DNA of 64,000 nt. Origin: Lotus japonicus. Taxonomy: Eukaryota > Streptophyta > Magnoliopsida > Fabales > Fabaceae. How positions within the stretch are numbered: the stretch's first letter is position 1; each line of letters opens with the position of its first letter. The translations under genes were made by a program, and so were the position numbers. Shown piece after piece: positions 10,175-21,644 of this stretch. Where the stretch lies: the NCBI RefSeq assembly GCF_012489685.1, contig NC_080042.1, positions 43,452,066 through 43,516,065 of the forward strand, in the 5' to 3' direction. The notes below the pieces were generated by a model. It had not been told where the DNA came from and did no database searches. It worked only from the letters and a program-made list of their open reading frames with translations.

Positions 10175-12619
10175 TCATCTTTTCCCCCATTTTCGATAAG
10201 GTCTCTAACTCTCTATACATTCACACTCCATTATTTTCCAACCTCATTTCCATTTTATCTTTTATTTCTTTCATTCTCATTTTTTTTTTCTATGACATTA
10301 GTATCATATTTTTTATTTATTTCTTCTATTCATATCTCTTTGTGGGTGCTGATGAAGAGAGGAACATGTTTCCATGGAGCTTATTGGCTCCTCTACCCTT
10401 CTTGCCATAGGTTCCCTCTAGCGAAACACTCACAGGAACTTCTCACTTTCTCCCCCAGCTAAGGAGGAGGCACAGCCAGTGGTGCAGGAGGCACCGGCTG
10501 CAGAGGCACTAGCCTAGCTAGATCGGAGGGCAGCTGATGAGCCCGGTGTACCGCATGTTGAACACACCCGAGATATTGGTGCGGATGCTGATTTTCACTC
10601 TAGTGACATTGCTTCACAGTTGCTAGAGTGGATGACTTGACGCGGACCATCCAGGCGGAGATTCAACACGAGGCCTAACATTTTGGTATGATCTACAAAG
10701 AAAAGTGGAAGAGGTATTTACATAGATCACTAAAGTTGTAACTCTTGAATGATCCTTCTCTTTTTGATCAAATTGAATGCTTGAATCAGGAAAACTGCCT
10801 TTATCTTTCTCCATTAATTTTGTTGAGTGTACTTAGGCTGAGTAAACCAAGGTGACTTGTTGATAATGATGGTCGCTTGCTTCTTGACCAGGATGAGCTT
10901 TCAATTGGATGCTACTATCTTGATTTCTCTCTCAATGATTTCTTATATATAAAAACTATATGTATTAAAGAATTGCAAAAGAATAGTTCTTATATGCAGG
11001 AACCTCCATGGTTTCTTACGAATATAATCTAATTAGTAATTACTATTATATAAAATGATAGTTATATAATGTTTGTTAAACTTATCACTGATACAGCATG
11101 AGAGAGAACATAACAAGTAAGACTTTCCGATAGTTAACTTGGTCTTGGCCTCTTGGGTCACAAGGCATGTTTTGTAAGATGATATGATCCTAATTGGGTA
11201 GTTGATATAAGATTAAATTAGAGCTATTAAGGCAAGGTTTGTAAGACCAATCCTGCTAATGCTTTTTGTTATGGAATGAAGTTTGTTTTTCTATAATGTG
11301 GCCTGCTGCAATTTTCTTGACCATCCTTCTAAGGTTCATGCTTGGAACGTACATCTATCCTCTGGACTGTTTCATTTTTTCCCCTCTTTGATTAGATTTT
11401 ATGAATGAGATGACAGTTATCTGGATACATTGATTGCATTTTTGCAAGGCCATTGAAGTTTCAAGTGTCCTTTATCGCGTGGTTGAGTTCAGTATGATAT
11501 GTTTGCTAAGTTTGTTTGGAGAGGAAACAGAAAGGTTTATTTGTCGCTATCAGGGAGGTTAACGGTATTTATTATTATTATCATCAGGCTCACAGGCTTC
11601 TAAATATATATACAGCGACTATATGAGGGGGGTCAACTGTATTTATTATTCTATTCTCTAGTGTATATGACTATATGATTTTTATATTCTTTTTTACTGA
11701 TCCACATCCATTTAAACCTTTATTGTGATTTTGGTATACTTGTTTACATGCTTCTAGTAGATCAAGAGTAAATTCTCGGGGGAAGTCCCTGAATCAGAGA
11801 ACACACAAGCTCTACACCCAAAACATGATGGAACCATATGACTTTAGGCACTTAAGTGGTTCTTAGTCATTTCAAGTTGAGTGCTGACCATGTTTTTAGT
11901 AAAATTTCAGTTACTATAACTTAAAACTCTGAGATAGTGTCAATAATATGGACACAGTAATGGAATAATTTTATTTTGATCATGAAAGAACTAATGGATC
12001 TACGTGGAAGGAAGAAGAGGGTCTTAGCAATATTGAACCCTGGTATTTGTTTATAATTGTGCTGTTATGGATTGTTGAGAACTTGAAATAATTCTAGATT
12101 GACTCAGCACAAGATGCTGCTATCTACAATCTGACTTGCTTGTAGGGTGCTTTCATGCTCAATCACCTCATTTACTGAGTTCTTGCGGGGATAGCTTTCC
12201 CTAATTGAGAATCTATTTATAATATATTAATCTTGAGATGCAAACTATAGTGGTGAAATGTCAGTTAAGTTTTAGCCACATAATACACATTTTTGCACCT
12301 GAACAATAATCCAATGTGGACAACTCCACATTCTTCAAATCCTCCAATTCCAATCCATTCAACCCATCTCCTCTGTGCACTCTCTTTTTACCAGGTTTAT
12401 TCTCTTCTTATAACTCCGCTTATAACTCCTCATTGTTTTCTCACTAATTTTTGCATTTTGGCTGTGTGATTATTGATGAATCTAAAGAAGAAATCACTGG
12501 CTACATTATTAAAAAGATTTAGGGATGTTAGTTGATTTATCGGCTCCATATTTAATAATAGATGGTCCAATTATCAAAAAGTCTTCTGTTCATATCTATT
12601 TACATTATATTAAATTTTG
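10175..12619. other. TNL1-TNL2 spacer, first part
   Basis: The first 180 bp match the 3' flank of TNL2 (CTATTCATATCTCTTTGTGGGTGC in both), so the duplication unit extends past the genes. A TNL C-terminal scrap is at 10661-10725. About 10460-10650 is GC-richer and coding-like (codons suggesting PGVPHVEHTRDIGADADFHS) but is broken by stops and unidentified. The rest is AT-rich with nothing recognised. Confidence 0.5.
10661..10725 (+). pseudogene. TNL C-terminal domain scrap
   Basis: Starting ATTCAACACGAGGCCTAACA, this matches the stretch of TNL1 and TNL2 encoding STRGLTFWCDLQSK and the residues after it (9707-9775 and 18477-18545). It is closer to TNL2 than to TNL1 in this span (GCCTAACATTTTGG). 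No surrounding TNL sequence is present, so it is an isolated fragment. Confidence 0.75.
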
Positions 12620-13440
12620 GAGATGCGAAATATAGTGCTGACACTTCATTTTCTTTATACCACTAGCAATAGTATCCAGCTCAGCATTTAGTCTCACGTG
12701 TAATGTTATATTATTCTAAAAGATTCAACATCTACAGACAACATCGTTTCACAAAACAACACAAAACCATTCTAAAAGATTCAAAATCAACACAATCCAA
12801 GATACAAGCTCAGCAATACCAGGGCACAGATACAAGCTTATGCTTTTTTGGTGGGTCATTTGTGAATTTGCTTCAAAATAAATTGGGTATGTGATTTGTG
12901 TGTGCACTTGCACTACATCTTTAGATTGTAACTGATTTGTTACTATTGTTATTTCATTTATCATGGAAAGTGTTCCAATGATGGATCTATATTCTGCTTT
13001 TGAACATAAGAATGAAATTGCAGAAGCAGGTATTATTTTCTGTTTTTCAGTGTGTTGTGACTTAAGGTATTCTTTTATTTTCTTTTCTTAATTTGTTTGC
13101 TTTCACTTCCTAGATGTGTAGATGTGTATAATTTTATCGTAGAGGAGCTTATTCATCAAACTTCATAGTTAAGGTTAGGCTCTGACTTGCTCGAACTTAT
13201 TGTCTGGATTATTTCTTTCTTAATTTTTAAAAGTTCCAAACTTTTGCTACAGTTATGCTCATTTACATGTTGAATGCATAAGTTGTGTGGAGTCTTCATG
13301 TTTGTATTCTTAATGCTCACTTTCAAACTTAATTCTTAATAATTGCTTCTTTTCGAAGTTCTTCCCAGCGTTAAGATAGTAACTGTTGCTTCTTTTCAAA
13401 GTTGTGTGCATAGACTTTATTCATTGAATATTAGTTGAGA
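12620..13440. repeat. Duplicated intergenic block, copy A
   Basis: Shares many collinear segments with 20065-20640, for example TATACCACTAGCAATA, TTATTCTAAAAGATTCAACA, TTCCTAGATGTGTAGA, TTAAGGTTAGGCTCTGACTT and AACTTAATTCTTAATAAT. Copies differ by several indels. Both lie about 1.3-2.6 kb downstream of a TNL, so they belong to the tandem duplication that made TNL1 and TNL2. No gene was recognised within it. Confidence 0.8.
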
Positions 13441-13598
13441 CTATATTACAAAGATAAACTACAAAGCGCGCAGAGGCCAAATTATAATAGAAGCTAACTT
13501 ACAAGAATAAGCTGTAAATTTTTTACCCTCCCAGATACATGTAATTCCTAAGAATTATGATTTCAATAAAATACTAGATACAACATCATGAATATTCT

Positions 13599-13675
13599 TC
13601 TTCTTGTGTAGGGGTTGCGCACCCCTTGTGCTTCTAATTTTAATAAAATCATTTGGTTTTTCCAAAAAAAAATAT
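13599..13675 (+). mobile_element. Extremely 5'-truncated LINE insertion
   Basis: A 77-bp piece containing GGGTTGCGCACCCCTTGTGC and TTTTAATAAAATCATTTGG and ending in an A-run has the look of a plant LINE 3' tail. It is flanked by the identical 15-mer CATCATGAATATTCT at 13584-13598 and 13676-13690, a target-site duplication of normal LINE length. Confidence 0.85.
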
Positions 13676-13690
13676 CATCATGAATATTCT

Positions 13691-15362
13691 CTTCTTCTCT
13701 TTCTCTTGTTTGTGACCCAATCTTCTAGTGTTGAATTCCCTCAGAAGTTGCTTCTTTAAACTGTTATTGGCTCTCAATGTAAATTGGGCTACTGGTTCTG
13801 TACTAGTCATTCAGCCATATCATGGCTGGAGAAGGAGAGCAGATCACCAACCATAATTAATCTCTTGAGGGAGCCACATTTGACTTGCAAGTAGAAGGTG
13901 GCAACAGTGAGGAGTTAGCTAGAAGAACCATTGTTGGAAAAATACTTTCTACAATTAGTCAAGAATTCAATCAAGAATGTTAACATCTGCAATCACAGTT
14001 TCCTTTGGAATTAAGGTACTTGAAGAATAAATGTCTCCCATTTGATGAACTCATTTTCTCATGTAGCTTTTCCTTGACAGACTTTAGAAGCAAAAATTGC
14101 CATCAGACCAGACCAGCTATAACATTGGAAAATGATCCTGCAGACAAGTGAGTAATCATGATAGAAATCAATAAATTCAGCGCAGATGCACTAATCATGA
14201 CAAAGCAATAGAAATCCACTCATGTCAATTGAAAATTATACTGTGAATCCAACAATTTATAAAGAAAGACAAATGAAAAATAGTAGGGGGGAGTGCGGGT
14301 TGCGGGTTGTGAACAATGGATTTGGGTGTGCGATTGGGTAGACATTCAGGACGATTGGAGCGGTGCTCCCGATTAACGGTGGGACGATGAGCGATGGTGA
14401 GATGATCGGGGTGGCATTGCTTGATGAACGATTGCGGCAGACACAACTTGAACAGGGGAACATGATGGAGAATGAGAAGTGGGTTCTCCAGAACGTTGGA
14501 AGATTAAGAAAATGAGGAACGTGAGTGACTTAAGTGACTTAAGTGAGTGTTTTAATCTAATCTGTTTATTTTAATCTATTTGCTGAAAATCATTCTCATA
14601 ATTATCACATAAGAGAAGCTTTCTCATAAGATACATCATACATCACGAAGTACATATCTCCCGACTACCTAGTGCATAGATGATCAACTGGTAGGTTTGA
14701 GTCCCTTCGAATATAGTTGCGTTAAATATCGGATAAAAAGAGCCCCATTATGATAATTTGTAATTATCTATTTGCCTGCTTGAGAGGACTGGTCTGGACT
14801 CTGGAGGCTCTTTGTTAATAAATAAGAGTTTCTATTGTCGAAAAAGAATATTTGATAGAAAGAGCTTATCACCCTTGGAAAAGCCGCCATATATATATTT
14901 ATATTACTCGTTCTTTTTGTTTTTCTGAAGACAGTGACTGATTACTTATGTTTTATATATACCTCTCTTCTGGCCCGTGCACATATTATATTCCAAAGCA
15001 GTCAGCGTCTATCAATCTGTGTATTGATATTAGTCCCAGTCAAGTAGTCAACCGTCTACGATACCACAACACTTATGTGAGTATGATACACGAAAAGGTT
15101 GTGGACCAATCACATCCTCCGTATTTAAAAAGAAAAAAATGAAAATATAAATTATTTTTATTGTGGACCAATCACATCCTTCATGTATGATACATTGTGG
15201 GTATCATAGAAACCACCATATATATATATATATATTTACTGATTGCTTACTTCGTCCTAAAGAAATATTAATAAAATAATTTGAAAACAAGGAATGAACT
15301 TCTGGGCAATTAATTACATATATTACAAGTTGTCTTGCAGAGCATTTGAAAGTTTGTGTATC
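13691..15362. other. TNL1-TNL2 spacer, second part, and TNL2 upstream region
   Basis: No complete gene. About 14280-14520 is GC-rich with short open frames on both strands but no recognisable domain. The segment TTGTGGACCAATCACATCCT occurs twice (about 15099 and 15162). GTCAACCG at about 15047 contains the core of a W-box (WRKY site) in reverse, plausible for a defence gene but weak evidence. An (AT) run precedes the TNL2 leader. Confidence 0.4.
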
Positions 15363-18300
15363 ATGGATAGGGAAAGAGGAGAATCCTCACCTTCCTTCAA
15401 ACATCAATGGATTTATGATGTCTTCCTTAGTTTTAGAGGTGAAGACACCAGGTTAAATTTCACTGGCCATCTCTATAATGCTCTATGCGGAAAGGGGATT
15501 CAAACTTTCATGGATCATGAAGGACTTAAAAGAGGGGAGGAAATTAAATCAGCTCTTCTCAACGCCATTCATTCGAAATTCTAGAATTTCAATAATCATT
15601 TTCTCTAAGAATTATGCATCATCCACGTATTGTTTGGATGAAGTTGTCGAGATTCTTAAGCTTGCAAATGCAGAAGGTCGATTGGTAAGGCCAGTTTTTT
15701 ATGACGTGGATCCATCACAAGTTCCGCATCAGACTGGGACCTATGCAGAAGCCTTGGTTAAACATGAGGAAAGGTTCAAGGATGACAAGGACAAGGTACG
15801 AGAATGGAGGAAGGCTCTATGTCAAGCAGCTAATCTATCTGGCTGGCATTTCCATCACAGGTATCTCACACTTTTTTCTTTTGTTTCCCTAATGATTTTT
15901 CTATTAATAAAAATGTGTACTGAGAAATAAATGAAATATGATGTGAATAAAATTAACTCAGTACATACAATAGTTTCTATGGGAATATATTTTTTAAACA
16001 ACTGAATGAACTAAATATCCATTCCACGTGATATTGGGCAGTTCGGAGTCGGAACATATGTTTATCCAAAAGATTGTTGAGGAAGTCTCAAAAAAGATAA
16101 ATTACACTCTTTTACATGTTGTTGATAACCTAGTTGGACTAGACTCTACTGTGCTAGAAGTGCGTTCTCTCCTAGGACTTGGGTCTGAAGTGGTCATGGT
16201 AGGCATATATGGATTTGGGGGAATGGGTAAAACAACAACTGCTCGTGCTTTGTATAACTTGATTGCTGATCAATTTGAAGGTTCCTGTTTTCTTGCTGAC
16301 GTTAGAGAAACAGCAATTAGTAAGCACGGCCTTGTACAACTTCAAGAAATGCTACTTTCTGAAATACTTGGAGAGAAAGAAATCAAAGTGGGAAATGTCA
16401 ATCAAGGAATTCCAATAATAAGAAGAGGCTTCGACAAATTAAGGTTCTTCTGGTTTTGGATGATGTTGACAAATTGGCACAGTTGAAGGCACTAGCAGGA
16501 GGTCGTGATTGGTTTGGCTCCGGAAGTAAGATCGTTATCACAACAAGAAACAAACAATTGCTAGATGCTCATGGAGTGGTAAGATTACATGAGGTTAAAC
16601 TGTTGAGCGATGAAAAAGCTCTTGAATTGTTTAGTTGGCATGCCTTTAAAAGTAATGAAGTTAATCCCGATTATGTGGAGATTTCAAATCGTGCAGTTTC
16701 CTATTCCCATGGCCTTCCATTGGCTCTAGAAGTGATAGGTTCTCACTTATGGGATAAAAGTGTAGATGAATGTAACTCTGCATTAGATAAATATGAAAGA
16801 GTTCCTCATGAAGATATCCATGAAATTCTTAAAGTAAGCTTTGATGGTTTGGGGGAAGATGAGAAGTGTATTTTCCTTGACATTGCTTGTTTCTTCAACA
16901 AAGACGAAATGGGTTATGTCAAAGAAATGTTACATGCTCATGGATTTCATGCTATAGATGGTATTAGGGTATTAGCAGATAGATCTCTTATAAAGATTGA
17001 TGATGTTGGTTTAGTGAGAATGCATGATTTAATCCAAGACATGGGTAGAGAAATTGTAAGGCAAGAATCAACCCGTGAGCCTGGTGGACGTAGTAGATTA
17101 TGGTTTGATGAAGACATCATTCATGTTTTGGAAGAAAATAAGGTATGTAAGAAATTACAGTTTTATATTTTGTAATTTTTTAAAAATGTGTTGAAGACAT
17201 AGCTAACATGCACATTGTGTCTTGAATTTGCACTTGAAGGGAACTGAGAAAGTTGAATTCATAAAGCTTGATCTGTACAACGCCAAAGAAGTGCAGTGGA
17301 GTGGGGATGCCTTCATGGACATGAAAAACCTGAGAATTCTAATAATTGAAAATGCATTGTTTTCTACAGGCTCCATATATTTACCAAATAGTTTGAAGGT
17401 GCTAGGTTGGAGTTGTTACCCATCAGAGTCCTTACCGTCTGATTTCAATCCTAAACAGCTTGAGATGCTACATATGCCTGAAAGTTTCCTTAAATTCTAC
17501 CAACCTCCCGAGGCATGTAGCAGTTTCAAAGTTCTTAGATTCTATATGAATTTTCATCTCATAATATCATAAATTGAGTCGTTTTCCTTTATTTTGCAGA
17601 TGTTGATATCCTTAAAATTAATTAATTTTGAAAATTGCAAGTTCTTAACTGAATTGCCAAGCCTAAGTGCAGCATCACTCCTGATGAATTTATGTCTTGA
17701 TAACTGCACAAATTTAGTCAAAATTCATGACTCGATTGGGTTTCTTGAGAATCTATGCTCTTGGAGCGCTAAAGGATGCAACAAACTAGAAAATCTGGTG
17801 CCCTTCATCAAGTTGGCATCTCTTGAAATTCTGGATCTCCAGGGATGTTCATGTTTGAAGAAATTCCCGGAAGTATTGGGAAACATGGAGAAAATAAGAG
17901 AAATTAATTTAGACAAGACTGCCATAGAGAAGTTACCATTTTCTATTGGAAATCTTATTGGGCTTGAACGATTGTCCCTCAAGGAATGCGAAAAGCGTGT
18001 TATTCAGATACCAGAGAGTATCTATACATTAACTAAAGTTGTGGTGGCTTTCAGCGACAGGCCTTGGGGCTGTAGATATTTTGAAGGGCACCAAGAGAAT
18101 GAAAGGCTAAACTTAGAAGTATCACCTAATGCAATGCTAGTTTATCAAGGTGCTCGGCTAGGAATGAGTGATTTTACCACCTTTGATGTGTATTATTCGT
18201 TCATGAGCCCGAATAATGTCATCCAAGTATCTAGTCCCAATCCGCTAGTGCATCATGATTTTGAAATGTTGTTCCAAGAGCTTCCGATCAATTTCCTCAG

Positions 18301-18787
18301 CCGACACATGAAATCATCAATGCGCTTCTCATTCCAAAAGAAATTCCCTAAGATCGCTCTATGTTTCCATGTAAGTCCCAACTCTACCAGAACCGGAAGC
18401 CTGATGTTGGATTTCAAGTTCAGCGTACTCATCAATGGCGCTAAACAGTTCAGTTCTTCATCTATCTACATAGCTTATTCAACACGGGGCCTAACATTTT
18501 GGTGTGATCTACAAAGCAAAGGGGATGAGGTCTTTACAGAACACAAATGGAACGAAGTTGAAATTCAATGGGATTTGAACAAACTTAGATCAAATTCAAA
18601 AAGGGGAACAATGAACAATAACTGGGAGGCAACTGTATGTTTATGCTGGACCCTGATCGGTCTCTACAAAAAAGGAAACAACAAGCAAAGAGTTAAATTC
18701 GAAAATCCCATGTCAGATGTTCCATTGCCCTGCTGCTTCTATTACACTTTTAGACGTGATGGGTTATCTTTCCCCCATTTTTGGTAA
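15363..18787 (+). pseudogene. TNL2: TIR-NBS-LRR pseudogene with two frameshifts
   Basis: Exon structure mirrors TNL1: 15363-15860, 16042-17142, 17240-17512, 17600-18787. TIR motifs (YDVFLSFRGEDTRL), P-loop GFGGMGKTT, GLPLALEVIGS, CFFNKDEMGYV, MHDL and the LRR plus C-JID-like end are all present. Two lesions kill it: a 4-bp insertion TTCG at 15572-15575 in the TIR exon, relative to TNL3, and a 1-bp loss near 16427 just before kinase-2, which itself is still spelled in the next frame (TTGGATGATGTTGAC). The intron after exon 3 has a GC donor (GAG then GCATGT). Exon lengths otherwise equal those of TNL1 and TNL3. Its 3' flank matches that of TNL1, so the pair arose by tandem duplication. Confidence 0.9.
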
Positions 18788-19026
18788 TGTTTCAATCACT
18801 CCATTTTTTTTCAATTTCATTTCCATTTTATCTTTTATATCTATCATTCTCTTCTTTTCTTCTCATATTACTTATCAGATTTATCATTTATTTTTTCTAT
18901 TCATATCTCTTTGTGGGTGCAGATCAATTTGGGGTGCTAACCAATTTTTTTTTTTTCTTTTCGTTTTGGTATATTTAGGGTCAATTTGTTTTACTGTTTG
19001 ATAAAGTTAAATTTAAAAAATGATAG
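18788..19026. other. TNL2 3' flank
   Basis: Pyrimidine-rich sequence collinear with the TNL1 3' flank at 10180-10350. Short hydrophobic ORFs here are by-products of composition. Confidence 0.6.
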
Positions 19027-19620
19027 TTTTTTTTTTTAATATCAATACACCACATTATTAAACTGAGATAGAAGAAGTATCAACATAAGAGCTTGGGACA
19101 CCCTTAAAAAGAGTTCACCCCACCAAAAACCCCTAGGAAAATCATTAGCTAAAGAAGCTAAAATGTGGGCTGAGCAATTTGCCTTCCTAGAAACACGGAA
19201 AAAAATTATCTAACACTTTTCTTTCAGACATAACAGGTTCAATAGCAGATGGGCAGACTTCAGAACTCACAGCATTATGGAGGATAAGTGAATCACTTTC
19301 AAACACAACTGAATCAACATGAAGTTGTTGTGTCGACATACACCATCCAAGATCTAGAACTTCTGCGACAATGGGATCAAATCTTCTATCTTCTAAGTGG
19401 GTAGCAGCACACATCAGCTCACCATCATGAGGCCGAGACACATGACCAGAACCTGACCAACCCGCATCAACATTAAACTTGATGAACCCAGCTTGTGGTG
19501 GTTTCCAAACAGCATCACTAGTGTGAGGGAGCAGCAGGATTATTACAACCAAAGTGCACTGCAACAAAGGAACCACCTGAATTGAGCAGTGTTAGAGCAA
19601 GAATTAGCCGCATACCAGTT
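19027..19620 (-). mobile_element. LINE 3' fragment with RNase H domain
   Basis: On the minus strand a frame at 19576-19187 reads VWKPPQAGFIKFNVDAGWS, then VAEVLDLGWCMST and VVFESDSLILHNAVSS. This is the RNase H-like domain found at the C-terminus of plant LINE polyproteins, which removes RNA from RNA:DNA hybrids. A run of 11 T at 19027-19037 marks the poly(A) tail of the minus-strand element. Reverse transcriptase is absent and the frame is broken at the end, so it is a 5'-truncated dead copy. The 5' limit is approximate. Confidence 0.75.
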
Positions 19621-20064
19621 CTGAAGGAAAAGGATTGCAACACTCAAGTTAAATGTTAGAAAAATAATAATAATATACAACCTGGACGGTCCTGCCTATC
19701 TCAATTATGACCTGCCCAAACCTTTAAGAGGTAGGTGCTTCTTTTGATTTATTATCCTGAGAATGCACAACATTACTTTTAACATGAGTGGACTGAAGCT
19801 GAAGGGTAGTTGTTTGATGGGAGGGATATTTTTATTCCTTGCTTTCCTGATTAAACTAAATCATGATATGAATATTGTGCCTACTGGTGTAGATGGAGAT
19901 TAATATTCGTTATCTTTATTTGTAATAAATACAACTAAACAATTCTTTGCTATAACTTTTGTCTAATCTAAAATGAATTAGAAAACACTGTCTGGATTTT
20001 ATTTGTGTACTTGATGGAGCTCATGCGGAACCCTAGGATATAGTTGTTTTCAGTCCTTGTGAGT

Positions 20065-20640
20065 TGTGGGAGACGCAAAATATAGCGTTGACACCTCATT
20101 TCTTATACCACTAGCAATAACTTCGAGCTCAACATTTTGTCTCACGTATCATGTTCTATTATTCTAAAAGATTCAACATCGACAAACAACATTGTTTCAC
20201 AAAAATGACACAACCATTCAAAGAGATTCAACATCAACATTTCAACACACAATCCAAAATTGAGTACTTGCAGAAAGGGTGGTGGATAATTACTACAAGC
20301 TCAGCAAAACCTGGGCACAGGTACGAGCTTATATATTTTGCTAAAGCAGTTTATTTTCAGTCAATTCCTAGATGTGTACGAGTTTATTTTATTTTATTAA
20401 TTTGTTTGCTTTCAATTCCTAGATGTGTAGAGGAGCATAATTTTATTTTAGAGGAGCTTCTTCGTCAAACTTTATAAGTTAAGGTTAGGCTCTGACTTTC
20501 TCAAACTTATGTTTGTATCATATTTTAGAGGAGTCTTCAAGTTTGATTTCTTAATGGTCATTTTTAAACTTAATTCTTAATAATAGCTTCGTGTCAAAGT
20601 TTTTCCCAGCATTAACATAGTACCTATAGCTAGTTGGAGT
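20065..20640. repeat. Duplicated intergenic block, copy B
   Basis: Counterpart of 12620-13440; shared anchors include GCTCAACATTTTGTCTCACG-like sequence, TTATTCTAAAAGATTCAACA and AGTTAAGGTTAGGCTCTGAC. It lies between TNL2 and TNL3. It lacks the LINE tail found just after copy A. Confidence 0.8.
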
Positions 20641-20920
20641 CATCATATATGGAATAATTGTGTAATCCTCAAGCAACTCTTCTTCTTATTTTGATTTTTA
20701 GGGTGCTCAACATTGGGTATGGTTTCAACTTGGTTAAGCTTAACTGCAAAAAAGATTGTCTAAAGCATTGTTTTTCTCAGAAACTAGGATAAAAAATTTC
20801 AACCTCCTTTACTCAACACCCTCTTTGAACCACCATAACTTCACTATCATCTCAGAATTCAACAAATGGAAGTTCAGCAACATCTGTAGCCTCCCACCCC
20901 TTGTGAACCAACTTTCACCT

Positions 20921-20923
<3 letters not shown>

Positions 20924-20982
<59 letters not shown>
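20924..20982. repeat. (CT)n(AC)n microsatellite
   Basis: About 18 CT units are followed by about 11 AC units. The open frame running through it on the plus strand is a product of the repeat. Confidence 0.97.
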
Positions 20983-20983
<1 letters not shown>

Positions 20984-21371
20984 AATCTCATTCCTCTTCC
21001 TGGTGTTTTGAAATATATTGGTTCTGCAAAGCTATTTTTACTGATTAATTGTATTTTAGCGGAAGAGAGTACCAATGTCTATATTGTATTCAGTTTATGT
21101 GATTCCTTAGTTCTTCAAATGAATATATGTTTGCTGTACCAATATATGTATATGGATGTTCAGCATCATTTTGGTGAAGGGAAATAGTCTTCAATACCAA
21201 TATATGTTCATTCCTATCTCTTACATTGTTGAAAGTTAAAATGAAGATATTGGTCCTTGGTTACATTGATAAAGCTAGTACTGTAATAAGACCAGCAAAA
21301 CCTCCTATTAAGCATGTGTATGTGAGGCGCCATGCTGGCACTAGTGAGATTAACTAACTGCAGTTTATAGT

Positions 21372-21644
21372 GTTAGAATAGTGAGGTTAACTAACTGCAG
21401 TTGGCAGTTAGTGTTAGAATGTGCTATAAATAAGGGGATTTACTACTCAGTTAGGTATCATTCTGGTAGTTAAGGGTTGGTTGGGACTGATTATTGGAAT
21501 TAGTTAGGGTTTCCTCTTCCAGATTGTAACTGTTTCATCTCTGTAATCTTTCCTTTCTCGAACCAGAATCTCCATTGTTACTGGCTGAGCTCTCTGTTGC
21601 AATTCAATAGCATTTCCTGTGAATTGAGGTTACCAGCTCTAACA
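21372..21644 (+). repeat. Solo-LTR-like sequence
   Basis: Starts TGTTAGAAT and ends CTCTAACA, with a TATA box CTATAAATAAGG at about 21424 and a pyrimidine-rich stretch after it, an arrangement like a short copia LTR. TGTTAGAAT and TTAACTAACTGCAG each occur twice near the left end, so the exact start is uncertain. No clear target duplication was found. Confidence 0.4.

Noticed and set aside
10157..10462. Plus-strand hydrophobic ORF downstream of TNL1
   Set aside because: The same pyrimidine-rich flank follows TNL2 without a conserved frame, so it is untranslated or intergenic.
20756..21187. 143-codon ORF through a Ser-Leu and Thr-His run
   Set aside because: The run is a (CT)n(AC)n microsatellite; no homologous protein features on either side.
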